Position numbers and translations under genes: made by a program. The notes beneath the pieces are model-generated. The model was given only the letters and a program-made list of their open reading frames with translations, was not told the DNA's origin and did not search any database. From NCBI RefSeq assembly GCF_019578655.1, contig NC_063256.1, positions 32,040,342-32,104,341 on the forward strand: DNA of 64,000 nucleotides, in the 5' to 3' direction. How positions within the stretch are numbered: position 1 is the stretch's first letter; each line of letters begins with the position of its first letter. Origin of the DNA: Ricinus communis (lineage: Eukaryota; Streptophyta; Magnoliopsida; Malpighiales; Euphorbiaceae). Below, piece after piece: positions 1-13,226 of the stretch.

Positions 1-3000
1 TTTACGTATATGAATATAAATATATATTTTATTAAAAAAATAATAAAATTTATTATTAATATATAGTAGCTATACTAATTATTATATTATTATAATTTTT
101 AATAATATAATAATTTTATATTTAAATAAATCATAAATATTTATGATATGCATTATCAACATTTAGAATCACATTTAATATTTTTTATGAATATTTATAA
201 TTAATATCTTTATAAATATGCCACATGTCATTTTCTCATTAGAAAATAGCATAACTTGGTTTTATAAATCTTACCACATTGAGTCTCATGAGAAAAAACT
301 TGACCTTCCTTATATATATATTTATAAATTATTTGTGTGATTGGATATTAATTTACATATTTATAGCATTATTACTAATAAATTACTAAGGGATTTATTT
401 GAAATTTTATATAAAAGCATTAAACTATTTTTTTATGTAATCTAATAAAATATATATTTTCTAATTTGAATAAACAAATGATGATTGGATTTTTTGTGGA
501 ATGAAATTATTTTTTTCTTTGAGGGTTATAAATAGGGCTAAATACGGATAGATTCAGTATAATTATCATTAAAAAAATAAATACCATACTAAATTTTGAT
601 TCTTTTAGAATGGAAGAAATTATAACCTAAAGATAAATAACACCGGACCATATTGAACTAATTTTTCGATACGGTTCAAGTCAGTTATTTGATGCTTCAA
701 TGATATTTGCACATTAATACAATTATATATGAATCTTATATTTTTTATAATTTTAATTAATTAACACGAGATTAATAAAATATTTTTATAATGTTATGTA
801 TATAATAACATAAAATTTAAAATTTAAAATAAAAAAGAACTAGCAAAAATAATAAAAAGTTGTAAAATAATTAGCAAAAACACACTAAGGATGATATCAC
901 ATTGTTACTTTCACTTCTAAAACCAACAATTAAAACATTTCAATAACTATCAAAAGACAAAAAAAAGGTGCAACTATAAAAAAAGCTCACATGAAGAAGA
1001 GAGTTGCCACGAAAAAGCAGCATTGTATGTTATGAAAAATGAAAAAAGTGGCATTGTATGTTATGGAAAAAGAAAAATAAGAATGAGAGATAATTAGGAT
1101 TAATGGTTAATAGGTATTAAGTTCAATTTTATTATTCATAATACTATTAATTATAAAGTCTTAGTAAATAAATAACAAATAATTAGATTCTATTATTATT
1201 CTATTTTATTCTGACAATTATTTTAATAAATTAATTCATCACATGTGCATAATCTTTTTAAGAAAATATATATGTAGAATAAAAGGTTTTTAATATATGG
1301 TGAAAAATGTATTATATATATTATATTATATTATATTATAATAAATAACTTATTATATCACATCTTATTACCTATCTAATAAACAAGTATACTACGATTA
1401 GTTTATTGTGTTTTGTTTGAATTAACACAAATTATGTTATATTTATATTTGGATACAACATGAAATCGATCAGTTAACACAAGTTAACATCTAACGATCG
1501 GTGAAGATTCTTTTTTATTTAAAAGATGCATGCGTATCCATGGTTCCTTGTATACTAAACGGCAAAAAGGTATATTTCTATACAAATTAAATAATATCAT
1601 TATTCATCTTTTTGGTTATTTGCTATTTTTATACTATTGTAATTAACATAAATTATTAAGAAATTTATTTATATAACTCAATTGACTTTTTCAAACTTTT
1701 TCTCTCTTTATTAATTAATTTTTAATGAAAGATAATACTTTTAAAAGTTTCATATCGATTTTATTGGTTGTATTAATAAATAAAAATATGAAATTTTCAC
1801 TTGCTATTGGATTTCCTTATTCTTAGATTTTCTTTTCTAATAATCTGAATAAAAAAAATCTATAATTAATATATTAGAATCAGAATTCCTATTTGATGAA
1901 AGGATGAATAGAAATAACTAAAGAAAATATTAACACACAATATTTTAATCAAATGATCAAAATATATCCATTATTAGAAAAATGTATTATTAAAGTACTG
2001 ATACGCTAAGTAGGGATTCATTATATCACTTGCTATAACTTACTATAATCTAAAATTCCTTTACAAAAACTAAGAACATATAAAATGGCCAAGTTTGTCA
2101 ATTAGCGATTTGTTTTGAGATGATTTAGAACAGCACTTAAAGATAACCTTTTTTTAATAATAAAAAAAAAATCAAAGAAGAGATTTATGTGAAAATTAAT
2201 GGATTAATTAATTATTCTAAATCAAGCATTTTTATTCATTTTGAAAGCTGCATGAGAAGAATAACTAATTTAATTAATTAATTAATTTTATTGTTTATGT
2301 CCCCTCAAAAACTAAAATATACTATAAATACTGCTTTGTTTCTTCTTTTATTATTTATTATTTAATAATTTAAAATATGTTACGCAGAATTTTTTAAAAT
2401 TTTAATTTAGTTGCATATTCGATATTCGAATTTAAAACGTTAATGAAGCTAAAATAGAATCTTAATATTTCATCTAAATTTTTTCTTCATTTTTCTCTTA
2501 TTATTTTTAAATATTTTATTAATTATGGGATTTTCTATATCAAAGGATGTCTCTTAAGTGCTGTTCAATAGCAGTGCATAAAAGTCAGTCCTGATCATTA
2601 ATGGGTTTTTATGTTTGAACAGACAGAAAATGATCATTAATGTTCAATGCCTAGTATTTAGTGATTACCCATAAAATGAAGTCTTTTTCTTCTTCTTCTT
2701 CTTCTTCTTCTTCTGTAAAAATGTACTTGAAATTGTTTGTTGGTAGTTTCTTGTATAGAAATGCAGAATTTTTAGGATTATGATTTATGAGCACAAGTAT
2801 CTTAGGAAATGTCACTTCAAATTAGTGCATATATCACTGCATAATGACCATTCTAGCTACCTCTTTAGGTAGAATGTCACTCTGCCTAGAGTTTAATGCA
2901 TTATATTTTCTTTTATATATTTTTATAATCAATTCAGAAAAGTACAAATCTGATTTAAAATCTTATTTAAATTGAAGCATATAATTATTATCAAATCAAA

Positions 3001-3080
3001 AACATGGATCCATCATTTTTCTTTTCCTTTGATACTAAATAAACATACAATTAGGGTATATTGATGAGAAGACCTATACT
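1..3080. other. AT-rich intergenic DNA
   Basis: No open reading frame with recognisable protein content was seen on either strand. The stretch is very AT-rich, with long A and T runs and pentanucleotide-like TATTA runs near 1316-1340. A (TTC)n microsatellite lies at 2687-2714. Nothing identifies a promoter or RNA gene here. Confidence 0.6.
2687..2714. repeat. (TTC)n microsatellite
   Basis: About nine uninterrupted TTC units sit in otherwise AT-rich intergenic DNA. It is a simple sequence repeat and a likely length polymorphism. It lies about 380 bp upstream of the possible exon near 3097, where CT-rich tracts are common in plant 5' regions, but no gene is proven there. Confidence 0.9.
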
Positions 3081-3096
3081 TTTGTTTGTGGTGCAG

Positions 3097-3271
3097 GCCT
3101 GAATCGCAATGTCTTGAATACCTTCCATTAGAACCAAGGTTCTATCGTTTAACAAGTGGAGGCCAAAGAGAATTTGTGTGCAGAGGCTTATGGTCCCAAG
3201 TGAAATTTTTGGTGTTGATTATTATTACTGATCCAGTAGAAGCAAGCACATGTAAGCTAGCCCCTCCATAA
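3097..3271 (+). pseudogene. possible unidentified terminal exon or gene relic
   Basis: A block clearly richer in G+C than its surroundings follows a plausible splice acceptor (TTTGTTTGTGGTGCAG, ending at 3096). It stays open for about 58 codons to a TAA at 3269-3271. The reading contains a stretch resembling ordinary protein (PRFYRLTSGGQREFVCRG), unlike the low-complexity frames around it. I do not recognise the family and see no upstream coding exon. The minus strand of the same block is also open for about 100 codons (3142-3450), so strand choice is uncertain. It could be the last exon of a gene, a pseudogene fragment or a chance open frame. Confidence 0.2.
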
Positions 3272-3479
3272 AGGGGTGCAACAGTAACATAAATTTCATG
3301 AAAGGTGCTTCTCACCAAACTCCAATTTTTCCTCATCAAAATTGGTAAGGTACAAAGACTGAGAACTCTTCTCCTTAGAAAATTGCCTAAGCCTTTGCTT
3401 GCTTCAAAGTATCTTTTAATGCAAGCAAAACAAACATACCCCCAACCCAATCCCCATCTAACTCTCTTTTAATATTTAT

Positions 3480-6400
3480 TTTCACTTTCATTAGAACCCC
3501 AACCATTTGTCTTAGCCAGTTGGGTTGTTTTGGATTTAAAGTATTTTACAACTCAGCAGATCAGAAAAGGAAAATACTTATGTGGTGGATCCCATTTTGT
3601 CCTTGATTTATTAGGTCTCATGAAATAGACATTACTGCCCAGTAGCTAGGGCCGCTGCCACCATCAATTTGCATTCCATAGTGTTCTATCCATATGCTAG
3701 AATGCAGCCTTTATTTCTAAAGCAAAAGTACAGTAACTGTGATACATTGGGTTAACTGATAACTTGGGAAATTCTAGGTTTATGGAGAAACATACGTATG
3801 CACATTCTCCACCTGATCTTTCACTGTTTCGAATACCAGTGTGTATTGCATTCAACGGTTACGTAAGTAAAACATAAGAAATAATCATAGGAATTAAATA
3901 TGTTATTATTTAAAAATTATATTGACACTCATCCAATGATCAAATAATAATAGTAATAATAGTAGTACCAAAGATAGCCAAGTCATTCTTATTAATAATG
4001 GACCAATTCATAAACTAAATCGTAATTAGCTATTAAGGTATTGTTCGCTTCATCAGCTAGCTCATGACTTCGCAATTTTATTCTTTATAAAAAAAGATAT
4101 TTTAAAAAAGATATGATAGTATTGAATCTTATAAAACTCAATTTCCTTTAATTCTTAATCATTCACTTATACTTTCTTTTCTTATTATGTGCACCCATTA
4201 ATGGGTGCAAAAACAAATGAAAAGGGCATTGCCAATTGCTCAACTAATACTTAGCATTATGAATTTTAGTGAGCTATACATAAAACACTAAAATGGACTT
4301 TGATTAATTTACTGAACACAATAGATGTTGTACTTGACTTCTGCATAGCTATAATTTCTTCTTTTTCTATTTTTCTTTTTTGTTCTTTTGGACTGACGTA
4401 TTTGCAGTATATATATAAAAGTGGAAACATCAGCAAGTAATATCAATACCTAATAATAGCACATGGTACCTGGTCCATATTCCTTTTTATCACTATAAGC
4501 AAATCATGGGTTAATAATAATATAATTTTAGCTTCATCTTTTTTATTAAGTGGCTCTATTTGGAGTAAATTGAGATTTGACAGCTTTAGAGACTCCTGTA
4601 TTATTGAGCTATTTGTAATTAGTTTTAACCTCATTTTAAAAATGAAACAATCTGTTAATTTAAGTTGAAATAAAAGAATTTTATAGAGAAAGATTATTTG
4701 ATCGAAAAAAAAAAACACTGATAGGTTACAGTTTAACTAAAGGACTAAAATAGTGAATTAGAAAATATATAAGGGCGAAACATTTACTTTAGGAAAAGAT
4801 TGAGGACTCAAATCTTGTGTATGACCGAATGAGGAAACTTTTGGTAATTTACCTTATAAGTTCGTCTCTTATATAAAAGATTCTTATTTTGCTATTTATA
4901 TATCTAGAGTTAATCTAAAACGTGTAGAGTAGAATTTTTATGGATGACAAAACACTCCTTTAAAAATTTTAATGTAATTACATATCTAAGATTTGAATTC
5001 GATACTTTAATTAAGCTAGAATAGATTCTTACTATCTCATTTATAAGCTAGATTATTTAGTACCCATCTTTATGTGGTTCTAATATATAAAAAGATTTTA
5101 TTTGCCTATTGTAACAGGGAGAATAGGCCATCCGAATTAACAAAAGTTATGAAAATCTAATATCTAAAAAGAATTAACGCCCTAAATTGTTTAAAAGATT
5201 AACCTATTTAAGAAATTATAAAAATCTAAAACAAATATAGAAATGATAGGGTATGAACACTTTAATAAAATGATTTTAAAAAATTAGACACAATAAAGGA
5301 GGAATATATTAACTAAAGATATGCATTTATTATATATATGTACATATAAAATATTAATTTATTCAAATTTAATAATAAATTATTAAAAAAATAATGTATT
5401 TCACGCAAATATAATTCAATTAATTTCAACATATATTTAATATCAAACTTTTATTCATTTATGTGTCTTACGATCTCTTTATATTTTCAAAAGTTAGAAA
5501 TAATTAGCCAATTTGTAAAAGTTATGGGTTAATTAGATTAAAAAGATAAACTTTAGAGTTAATTATCTAATTTTTCACAAAATTAAGGGTTAAAATGTTA
5601 TATAAATTATTTTTAAGAATTGTAGATTTAACGTTGATTTCGTGTTTTATGAATGTCAGTGTTGTATTCAATTTTAAAGTAATAGAAATTTTCGTATCAG
5701 ATATAAACACTCCAACTTATTAAAAGCATCAGTCTAAATGCCATCCAAACTAACCGAAATCTTTTCCAACTTTGTGAAGGAAAAAGAAGAATCATGTCTA
5801 AATGATAATCAAAATGCTCTTGAGAAATTAACAACAGTAAATTACACACAACTTTAGCCAAAACTTATAAGATTTCAAGTGTTTGGCCTTGAAATGACAT
5901 TGAAGTTGTGAACAAAACTATAAAAAAAATGAGTGGTCATAAATGTGAGGTATAAGCAAAAGTATTTGCCTACTCTGTAGTCAGAAAAAAGAAGCAAATC
6001 ATGATTTGCAGTCAACCACCTAAGAAAAGAGATCTCAACAACTTAATGCAATCATGAGACATAAACATTTCTTTACATCTCATTAAAGTTTGGTACAACA
6101 TAAACATGTCTTTTACGTTCTAGCATTAGGCTACAAATTATTTCTTTTGAAGCTGCCAAAAAAAAAAAAAAGAAATTCTAACACTTGCCAATAATTATTT
6201 CTCATTAAAGTCTGGGCTTTTCCTTTTTCAAGAAAAAGCTTGAAACCTAAGATTTTGAGTAGCCAATATAAGGTTGACATCGGTTACAAAATCTTTAAGA
6301 CAAAAAGAAAAAGAAAAAGGAAAGATGGGCTTTTATATATTTTTGAGGTTCGGTCGAATTTTGATGGGTTGAAAAATCTTCATTTTGGTAGAGATTTGAT

Positions 6401-6500
6401 ATTTTTATTTCCCTCAGCAAATAATTTATGTTACAAGAAATTATGATATGTTCTAATGGGATTGGTGGTCTATTTATTAGTTCTTATCTTTAGTTCATAA
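3480..6500. other. AT-rich intergenic DNA
   Basis: Short open frames here are low-complexity (poly-Phe, Lys or Ile) and match nothing known. No RNA gene or coherent repeat boundary was recognised. Confidence 0.5.
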
Positions 6501-6530
6501 TTATAATGAAAGTCGGTAAGATTGAGAAAT

Positions 6531-6943
6531 AGAACCATCTGATTTGATTCGTTCTCAATAGTCATGAGATGATCATCTTGGGGTGATTCTTTTGTCAACG
6601 GATTCTCCTATTATACTCGTAGTCTCTGAAGGATGAGAACCAACTATGTAGTATCTACATCGAAAATATCACACACGGCTTTCTTTATATATACATCAAA
6701 ACCTCAGTTCCTTTCCTAGATAAAACCTCTAAAAAAGTTGAATACTCAGTCGCTCAATCCTTATTCGTATACTATATGAGCATTTTATAAGAGATTTCAT
6801 AAGAGAATTCTCGATGTAGATGCTACATAGTTGATTCTGATCCTTTAGAGACTACAAGTGTAATAGGAGCATCTGTCGACAAAAGGATCATCCTAAGATA
6901 ATCATCTCATGGCTATTGAGAACGAATCAAAGCATATGGTTCT
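6531..6943. repeat. 413-bp long inverted repeat (MITE-like hairpin)
   Basis: The segment 6531-6667 is matched by the reverse complement of 6807-6943. Both arms are 137 bp and the loop is about 139 bp. By eye the arms agree at nearly nine positions in ten, including runs such as GATTCGTTCTCAATAG and ATGAGATGAT. No transposase frame lies inside. Such structures are typical of foldback or MITE-type non-autonomous transposons and can yield hairpin small RNAs if transcribed. No clear target-site duplication was found. An A-run (about 16) follows at 7062-7081. Confidence 0.7.
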
Positions 6944-8014
6944 AAAGCCTTTTTTTTATGTTTCTTATGCATCCACTTACTTAATATTCTTAATATTTAC
7001 TTAATATTTATTTATATTTTAAATATGAGTTAGTTGAGCTTGAAAACTCACCCATTGAATTCAATAAAAAAAAAAAAAAAAGAATAGCGTTCATTTTGGT
7101 CAGCAATTTTCTGAAAAAAATCATTCCATTTTTTTTAATATTTGTAACTTTATATGTAAGCTTTTAAGTGATTTAATAGATCTACCATCAGGAATATAGC
7201 AACTGGTTGGATATTTGTAGATTTCATTTCCGATCATAAACAATTTTAATATAATAAATTTGAGAAATATAAATTAGACTTGCACCAATTTAAATAGTAC
7301 GATACTTATAATAAGTTTAAATAAATTTAGGATTTAAATTTTATTTTAACACATAGCGGATACTTATTTATTATTAATATTTTACTTGTATTTTTTATTT
7401 CATTTTATTTAATTTTTTTAGATTTTATAAGTTTTGTTATTTAATAAGTTTTTAGTTTATTTTATTGTAATACTAATATATCTGTATTACTTAATTTCAT
7501 TAATATTTATATTAAACAAATTTTTTAAACGAATATCGACTTTATTACTTAAATTTATTTATATTAACATATTATTATCTAAGTCCGAGTTCTATTTTGG
7601 CCCTTAAGTGATGTCTAATTTGTTAAGGTTTACTTTTCAACTAAATTAGCACTCGATTTCTATTTTGTGATCAATAAGGTCCAATTCCGCAAGTTGGAGT
7701 GCTATGGTAACCTCAAAAGATGGTTGCCAGTGGTTTTACTTTACCCCCTCTCTATTTTATTGCTTTGAGAACCTAATTTGATTTACCATTTCTCTTGATT
7801 TTAAGAGTCACCAACAAACATTGACACTTCTGAAAAGCAAAAACATCCGTGTCAAATACTTTTTTGATATAGACACATGTCCTAATATGCTGAACATTTT
7901 AACTCCTGAAATTTATAAACAATTAAGAAATTAGCTCCAAACATTATAATTTTTAATCTAATTAGCCGATTAAGAGAGACAAGGAATAATGTTTCATCCA
8001 ATGCTTAGCTTCTT
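6944..8014. other. AT-rich intergenic DNA
   Basis: No gene or identifiable repeat was recognised between the hairpin and the LTR remnant at 8015. The stretch contains an A-run and mostly short ATT- and TTA-rich sequence. Confidence 0.5.
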
Positions 8015-8426
8015 TGTCACGACTTGACCTGTGGGCTCGTGACCGGTGTTAGAAAATGGGTAGGCATAAAGCTACCGAAACTTGTAAGTAAGCCTAAATT
8101 TAACAAACACCTAATAATGCATAATAATTCATGATATGAGTTCCATTATTATTAAATGCAGTAAACTTTAAACTCATAATATCCATAAACATAATACAAA
8201 TTTAATATCTCAGATCATCTTAATCCATTCATAACTTTATGCTAGTTGCAAAGTGTCTAGATTTTAAATACAAAATAAATATAAAATAAGATTTTCATAT
8301 TAAAGCCTTGCGATGGAGAGAAGCCTGACAAAAGATGGAGGTTGAGAATCCTTTTTGTCACTTAGGAAAAATAAATTGGACTTTCAGCCTCGAGAGTGAG
8401 TTAATACCATATAGTTTAAAATATAT

Positions 8427-8476
<50 letters not shown>

Positions 8477-9250
8477 TTAAAATAATAATAATATTGCAAA
8501 ATAAAATAAAATTTAAATCATCATATCACAGCAAAAGTCACAGTGCATCACATAATCAAACAGTAGGAAGAGACTTCATAGCAAAACCCTAATTTTGTCT
8601 ATAGCATCATGCTCACATGACTGACTCTTAAATCAGGGACCTTTACTCTGACCTGGCCTTTTATGCAAGGTGTTCGCTCCCAGATGAGTTAACTCTCCAA
8701 TCAGGGTTCCTACCTTCAGCAATGTCAGAAAGACTCCCGAGAACAGCCTAGCGAGCTACACTCGATCATGGCAATAATCATATTATTAATATCTCACTCT
8801 CTAATACTTATTGTGTAATCATAATCATGATGCCGCCCATCAGGTAGCATATTTTGCTATTAGTTTCAACCCAATCAAATCACGTCATATAATCAACCAT
8901 AATTAAGCACATTCACCAATGTAACACTATATTAATTATATTAATTTAATATTATGAATCTAATAATGATAATAATAATATTAATCATAACAATAATAAT
9001 AACTATTAAAACCATTTTAATATCGACATGTGCTATTATAAAATATAATAATGTTGACAAAACATGATGCAATTTGGAATATATAATAAATGATATAGTG
9101 TTAACTCGTAAATTTGACGCTCTCCAATATGTTGCTCACACTGTTAGCCTAAATATTTTATCATAAGATAAAGTCTCTAATTTTGTTCTTCACACTCAAA
9201 TTGAGTCAAAATCTAATGATCTATCAAGTGTTGTTCTTATAAAAAGATTA
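8015..9250. repeat. degenerate LTR remnant, possibly chromovirus-type Gypsy
   Basis: The segment begins TGTCACGACTTGACC followed by GGGCTCGTGACCGG, the kind of start I associate with plant Tekay/Del-type Gypsy LTRs (TGTCACGACCC...). It goes on through a region of mixed composition with no open frame. A trinucleotide ATA repeat at 8425-8474 lies within it. Neither the far boundary nor a partner LTR was found, so the end given is approximate and the family assignment rests on the start alone. Confidence 0.4.
8425..8474. repeat. (ATA)n microsatellite
   Basis: About sixteen ATA/ATT-type trinucleotide units run in tandem. On the plus strand they give a meaningless poly-Ile frame. It lies inside the LTR remnant that begins at 8015. 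Confidence 0.9.
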
Positions 9251-9279
9251 AACAAATGTTGGATATGGAATCCACTTCT

Positions 9280-10386
9280 CAAGGTATCTTGAGTTGATAT
9301 CTAGGATTTGCCTCTATATTGGTAGGCAAGCTTCCTTGGGGTCTTTCACTCAAAAATTTTACAATCTGCCCCACTTGATTCTCTAAATTCTGAATTGAAG
9401 CTTGTTGATTCCTAAGAGTAGTTTTCATAGATCAAACCCGATTTTCAGAAGCTGAGGTGAAATTCTTCATCATCTCCTCTAAATTACTCCTTCTATGAGG
9501 AGAGGAGATTGTTGTTGGATCTGCTGTTGGAATCCTGGTAGGGAGGTCTCTGTTGATTTTGATTCCCTTAAGAGAAATTCAGATGACTTCTCCACCTCGG
9601 ATTATAGGTATTGTTGTAAAGGTAGTTATGTTGTCTCGGAGCATTACCTATATAATCAACCTGCTCCGACTTTGCAAAAGTATTACCATTTTGGCAATCT
9701 TGGCTTTATGATCACCCCCACACTAATGGCAACTCATAGCCTGCGCTTTTCTTTCAAATGAAGACATAATCAAAGTATCTATCTTCTTGCTCATGGCCTC
9801 TAGATGTGCATTTACAACTACCATGCAGTCTACTGCATGGATCCCACTACCTTTAACTCTAACATGCTTTCTTAGATTTTGCCACTGATAGTTCGTGACT
9901 GCCATATCCTTAATAAGATCCATAGCCTACTCTAGAGTCTTATTATTTAGTGATCCACCTAATGCTGCATTAATAGACTGTTTACTTGCGTAATTTAGTC
10001 CATTAAAGAATGTCTAAAAAATTTACAGCCATAGGGGTAGACCATAATGTGGACAACTCCTCAACAAATTCTTGAACCATTCCAACAATCATACAAAGTT
10101 TCATTCACTTGTTGAAGAAACCCTGCTATAACATTTCTCAACTTAGTCATCTTAGAAGGTACACAGTATTTCTCCAAAACTTTCTCGGCCAACTGATTCT
10201 AAGTCATAAATGTTCCAATTGGAAACAAATTTAACCATTTATTTGGCTTGTCCTTTAATGAGAATGGGAATAGCCTTAACCTAATGGTGTCATCCGATAG
10301 CCCATTAATCTTGGAGGTATCACGGATCTCAAGAAAGTTATCCAAATGAGCGTTTGGATCCTCATTTAGCAAACCATCAAACATAC
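9280..10386 (-). pseudogene. Gypsy (Athila/Tat-type) gag remnant, 3' part
   Basis: Read on the minus strand, this block gives the conserved core of plant Athila-type gag, with motifs LLNEDPNAHLDNFLEI and RLRLFPFSLKD (10199-10399). Further downstream it gives NQQASIQNLENQVGQI and a SLPTN tail (about 9290-9420). Stops and frameshifts occur throughout, so it is a dead copy. The 5' part of the same gag lies at 12789-13225, and the two are separated by the solo LTR at 10387-12783. Confidence 0.75.
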
Positions 10387-12783
10387 TATGGGGCGGCATC
10401 TCGGGCGTGCAACCAAGTATCTCTAACGACTACGACACTACAAGACCTTTTAACCTAATTGGGAACACGCTAACTAGTCATAGAGACTAGCGCAGGGAAA
10501 AGGAGTCGCCACCCGGATAATTCTCCGGGACACTTTTACTAATTGAGTGGCGTACTAGATTCCATAAGAAAGCTTCGATACATCTAGAGATGGATCCAGA
10601 AGCCAACTTCCTTATTTGTGTATCCCTACTTTCGATTTTATTAGTTAATCGCCCATTCCTTATACATACAACATGATAATTTCTACACACCAAGTACTAC
10701 AACATGTGAGGTCCATCTAAGTCTAGCCCATTTTGGCTTTAGTCCAATTCCCTGTTTTATATGATTAGCCTAAATTAACTATTTAATTATGTATAGGAGG
10801 TCACCTAGTCTAGCCTAATTATAAATTATGCTTTGATTACCAAGTCTTTATCCTAATTGGACTATGTTTTACATGCCAAGGTCGGATTCGTCCTTCCATT
10901 AATTAACCTTAAGCATGTCATAAGCCCACTAAGTCTAAACAGGTTTTAGTTTAGGCCCAAATTACCAATATTCAACCTAAATGGACTATATGCAAAGCCC
11001 AATTTTAAGCCTTTGTCTAGGTGTCCATCTTTTAGTTTTTCAATCACACAACAAACATTTGATCATTTGCTTATAGAAACATAAAGCAAAAATAAAGCAA
11101 AATAAAGGAAAGCAAAAACTAAATTATTATAATCTTCCTATAACTAATTAACTTGAAAATAGCTGAAAATAGCTAAAAATGGTGAAAATCCTCGAAATCA
11201 GCAAAAATGGGTGACTAATCAAACGAACAGTTGATTGGTTGCATCACAAAGCTTATCGGCTCTATGTACAACCGATCGGCTGTTCATAAAGTCGATCAAC
11301 TCTAGCATTCCATCCTAGGTCGATTTGACATTTTTGGTGCTGCAACTCCCAAAGATGCGAGATACATGCATGAAAAACACGTAAAAACAGTTAGAAAACG
11401 TACAAAAAAAGCCAAATAATTCATGAATAAACCTATTTTTAAAACAAGGGAAATCAAAATGAAGAAAAAGAAATCTCACAGTAAATAAACATGGCATTTT
11501 CTTAAAAGCATGAACATTAGTTTAATCATATGAAATTATAAAACTTATATATAATCATGCAAACACATGTGAATTATCATTGAAGAAAACCTAACATGTT
11601 GATCTATTCAATTATAGCATAGGATTATCAAATTCTAAACCCAAGAACACATAAGTTATTAGATTCAAAATCCAAGAATATAGAAGTTATCAGATTCAAA
11701 TCCCAAGAACATAAAAGTTATCAATTTCAAAATAAAAAAAACATAGAAGTTATCAAATTCAAAACTCAAGAACATAGAAGTTATTAAATTCAAAGTCAAA
11801 GAACATAGAAATTATCATATTCAAAATCCAGGAACATAAAAGTTATCAGAATCAAAATCCAAGAAAACATGCATATCATGCTAAAACCTATTTCTAACAC
11901 ATATAACTTTGAAAATAAAAATCATTAAAAGAAACTACAAAATGCTAGCATGTTTCTAATAACAAAAAGATTAAAAAAAAGTAATAAAGAAATCATAAAA
12001 AAAGAGAAGAATAATGATATGGATGCTTTAAAATCCTCAGGTTGTCACCGTATTTTACGGATCCTCGAGTCTCAAGTGATGAGCAGGAGGTTGAATTGAA
12101 AATAGGATAGGAATCCAAAGTGTTTAAAAGTTTTTGTGTTTGACTTTTGAGGGTGTATGTATTGTTGAAAACTTACTATCGTTCTGGTAAAAATTATCAA
12201 GAATCGCCAACCATTAAGCCTAGGGCTTCCTATTCTATTTATAGGGAAAGGTTTAAGGGAAACCCTAAAAGCTTTTGATATACGTTCTTTAACCTTTTAT
12301 AAATATCCATAATTAAAAAAAAAATTAGTTTTTGGACTTATCAGGAGTCTTTATCAATAAATACCAAATAATTCCTTAAAAAACATTAAAAATTCAAATA
12401 TTTATCAATAAAATATTTTAGAAGACATATTTTCACTAATTGACGTTTTAATTTGAAAAATTACATAAAATGACATCATTTTCAAATTTAGAGTCAATCG
12501 GGACTATACAGAGTCGATTGGCTCAGGGGCTACAAAGTTTTTCAGCTTTTTATCGTTTAGTCCCTAAACTTTTAAAATTCACAATTTCATCCCTCAAACT
12601 TAATATTTTTCAATCAATTTAGTCTAAATTGATTTCAGAAAATAATTTTTAGTTCAATTATTCACATCCCTAATTGGGATTCGACCGACCTTAACCTCTT
12701 GAGACTCGAGAAAAGCAGTAATTTTTATCATCAATTTTTTCATAATTCCCTCGATATCTAGGTCCGGAAAACTAGTGCTAACA
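10387..12783 (-). mobile_element. solo LTR, copy A, inserted in Gypsy gag
   Basis: A 2.4-kb non-coding repeat sits inside a Gypsy gag. It is flanked by a perfect 5-bp target duplication, CATAC (10382-10386 and 12784-12788). Read on the minus strand it starts TGTTAGCACTAG and ends GCCGCCCCATA. Removing the LTR and one duplication restores an uninterrupted gag frame, which fixes both ends. It has no internal region or partner, as expected of a solo LTR left by LTR-LTR recombination. Related copies lie at 34489-36713 and 36928-38288. It carries a tandem repeat at 11622-11872 and motif clusters near 11220-11335 and 12490-12530. Confidence 0.8.
11622..11872. repeat. imperfect tandem repeat, unit about 33-35 bp, about seven copies
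   Basis: The pattern AAGAACATAGAAGTTATC followed by an AATTCAAAATCC-like stretch recurs about seven times with small changes. It lies inside solo LTR copy A. I did not see an equivalent array in the two related LTR copies, which suggests local expansion in this copy. Confidence 0.8.
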
Positions 12784-12788
12784 CATAC

Positions 12789-13225
12789 AATTATTTTGTA
12801 CCATCTAAATAATATTGGGCTTAATCTTGAAGTTGTTTATCGCTACATTCAATCTAATAATACTTGAGGTAGCCCCATTTAGAGTTGGGCATGCATACTC
12901 TTGCATGGTTCTTTCCTTAGGTGGAGCTGCCATTCTTAACTCGTATTTTCCCGGATTTGGATCCTCAATAATCTTCTAGTTTTGATCTTGTAAACTCATC
13001 ACTTTTATAGCTAAAATTATTTTACTCTCTTTCTTTCGCTGCTTCCTCAAAGTCCTTTCTAACTCAGGATCGTAAGCGAGTAGTTTCGTAGAACTAGTTC
13101 AAGTCATGCGTAGATTAAAGTACTTGTAGAAAACACAAACCACAAACCAAAGCAAAGAATAATCAATAAAAATATAAGTGCTAAATCACTAGCTTTTGAA
13201 TTACTATGTAATATCACAATATAAA
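12789..13225 (-). pseudogene. Gypsy gag remnant, 5' part
   Basis: On the minus strand this gives the N-terminal portion of an Athila/Tat-type gag, with readable stretches such as INNFKIKP and MVQNN. It leads into the continuation at 10386 once the solo LTR is removed. Several in-frame stops are present. It lies just downstream (in minus orientation) of a primer-binding site at 13227-13244, so this is the start of the element. Confidence 0.65.
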
Positions 13226-13226
13226 G

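Noticed and set aside
8335..8592. 85-codon open frame containing a poly-isoleucine run
   Set aside because: It is a translation of the (ATA)n microsatellite and flanking LTR remnant, with no protein-like features.
9822..9843. Palindrome CCATGCAG-TCTA-CTGCATGG
   Set aside because: It lies within the decayed gag reading and is short enough to occur by chance; no sign of a separate function.
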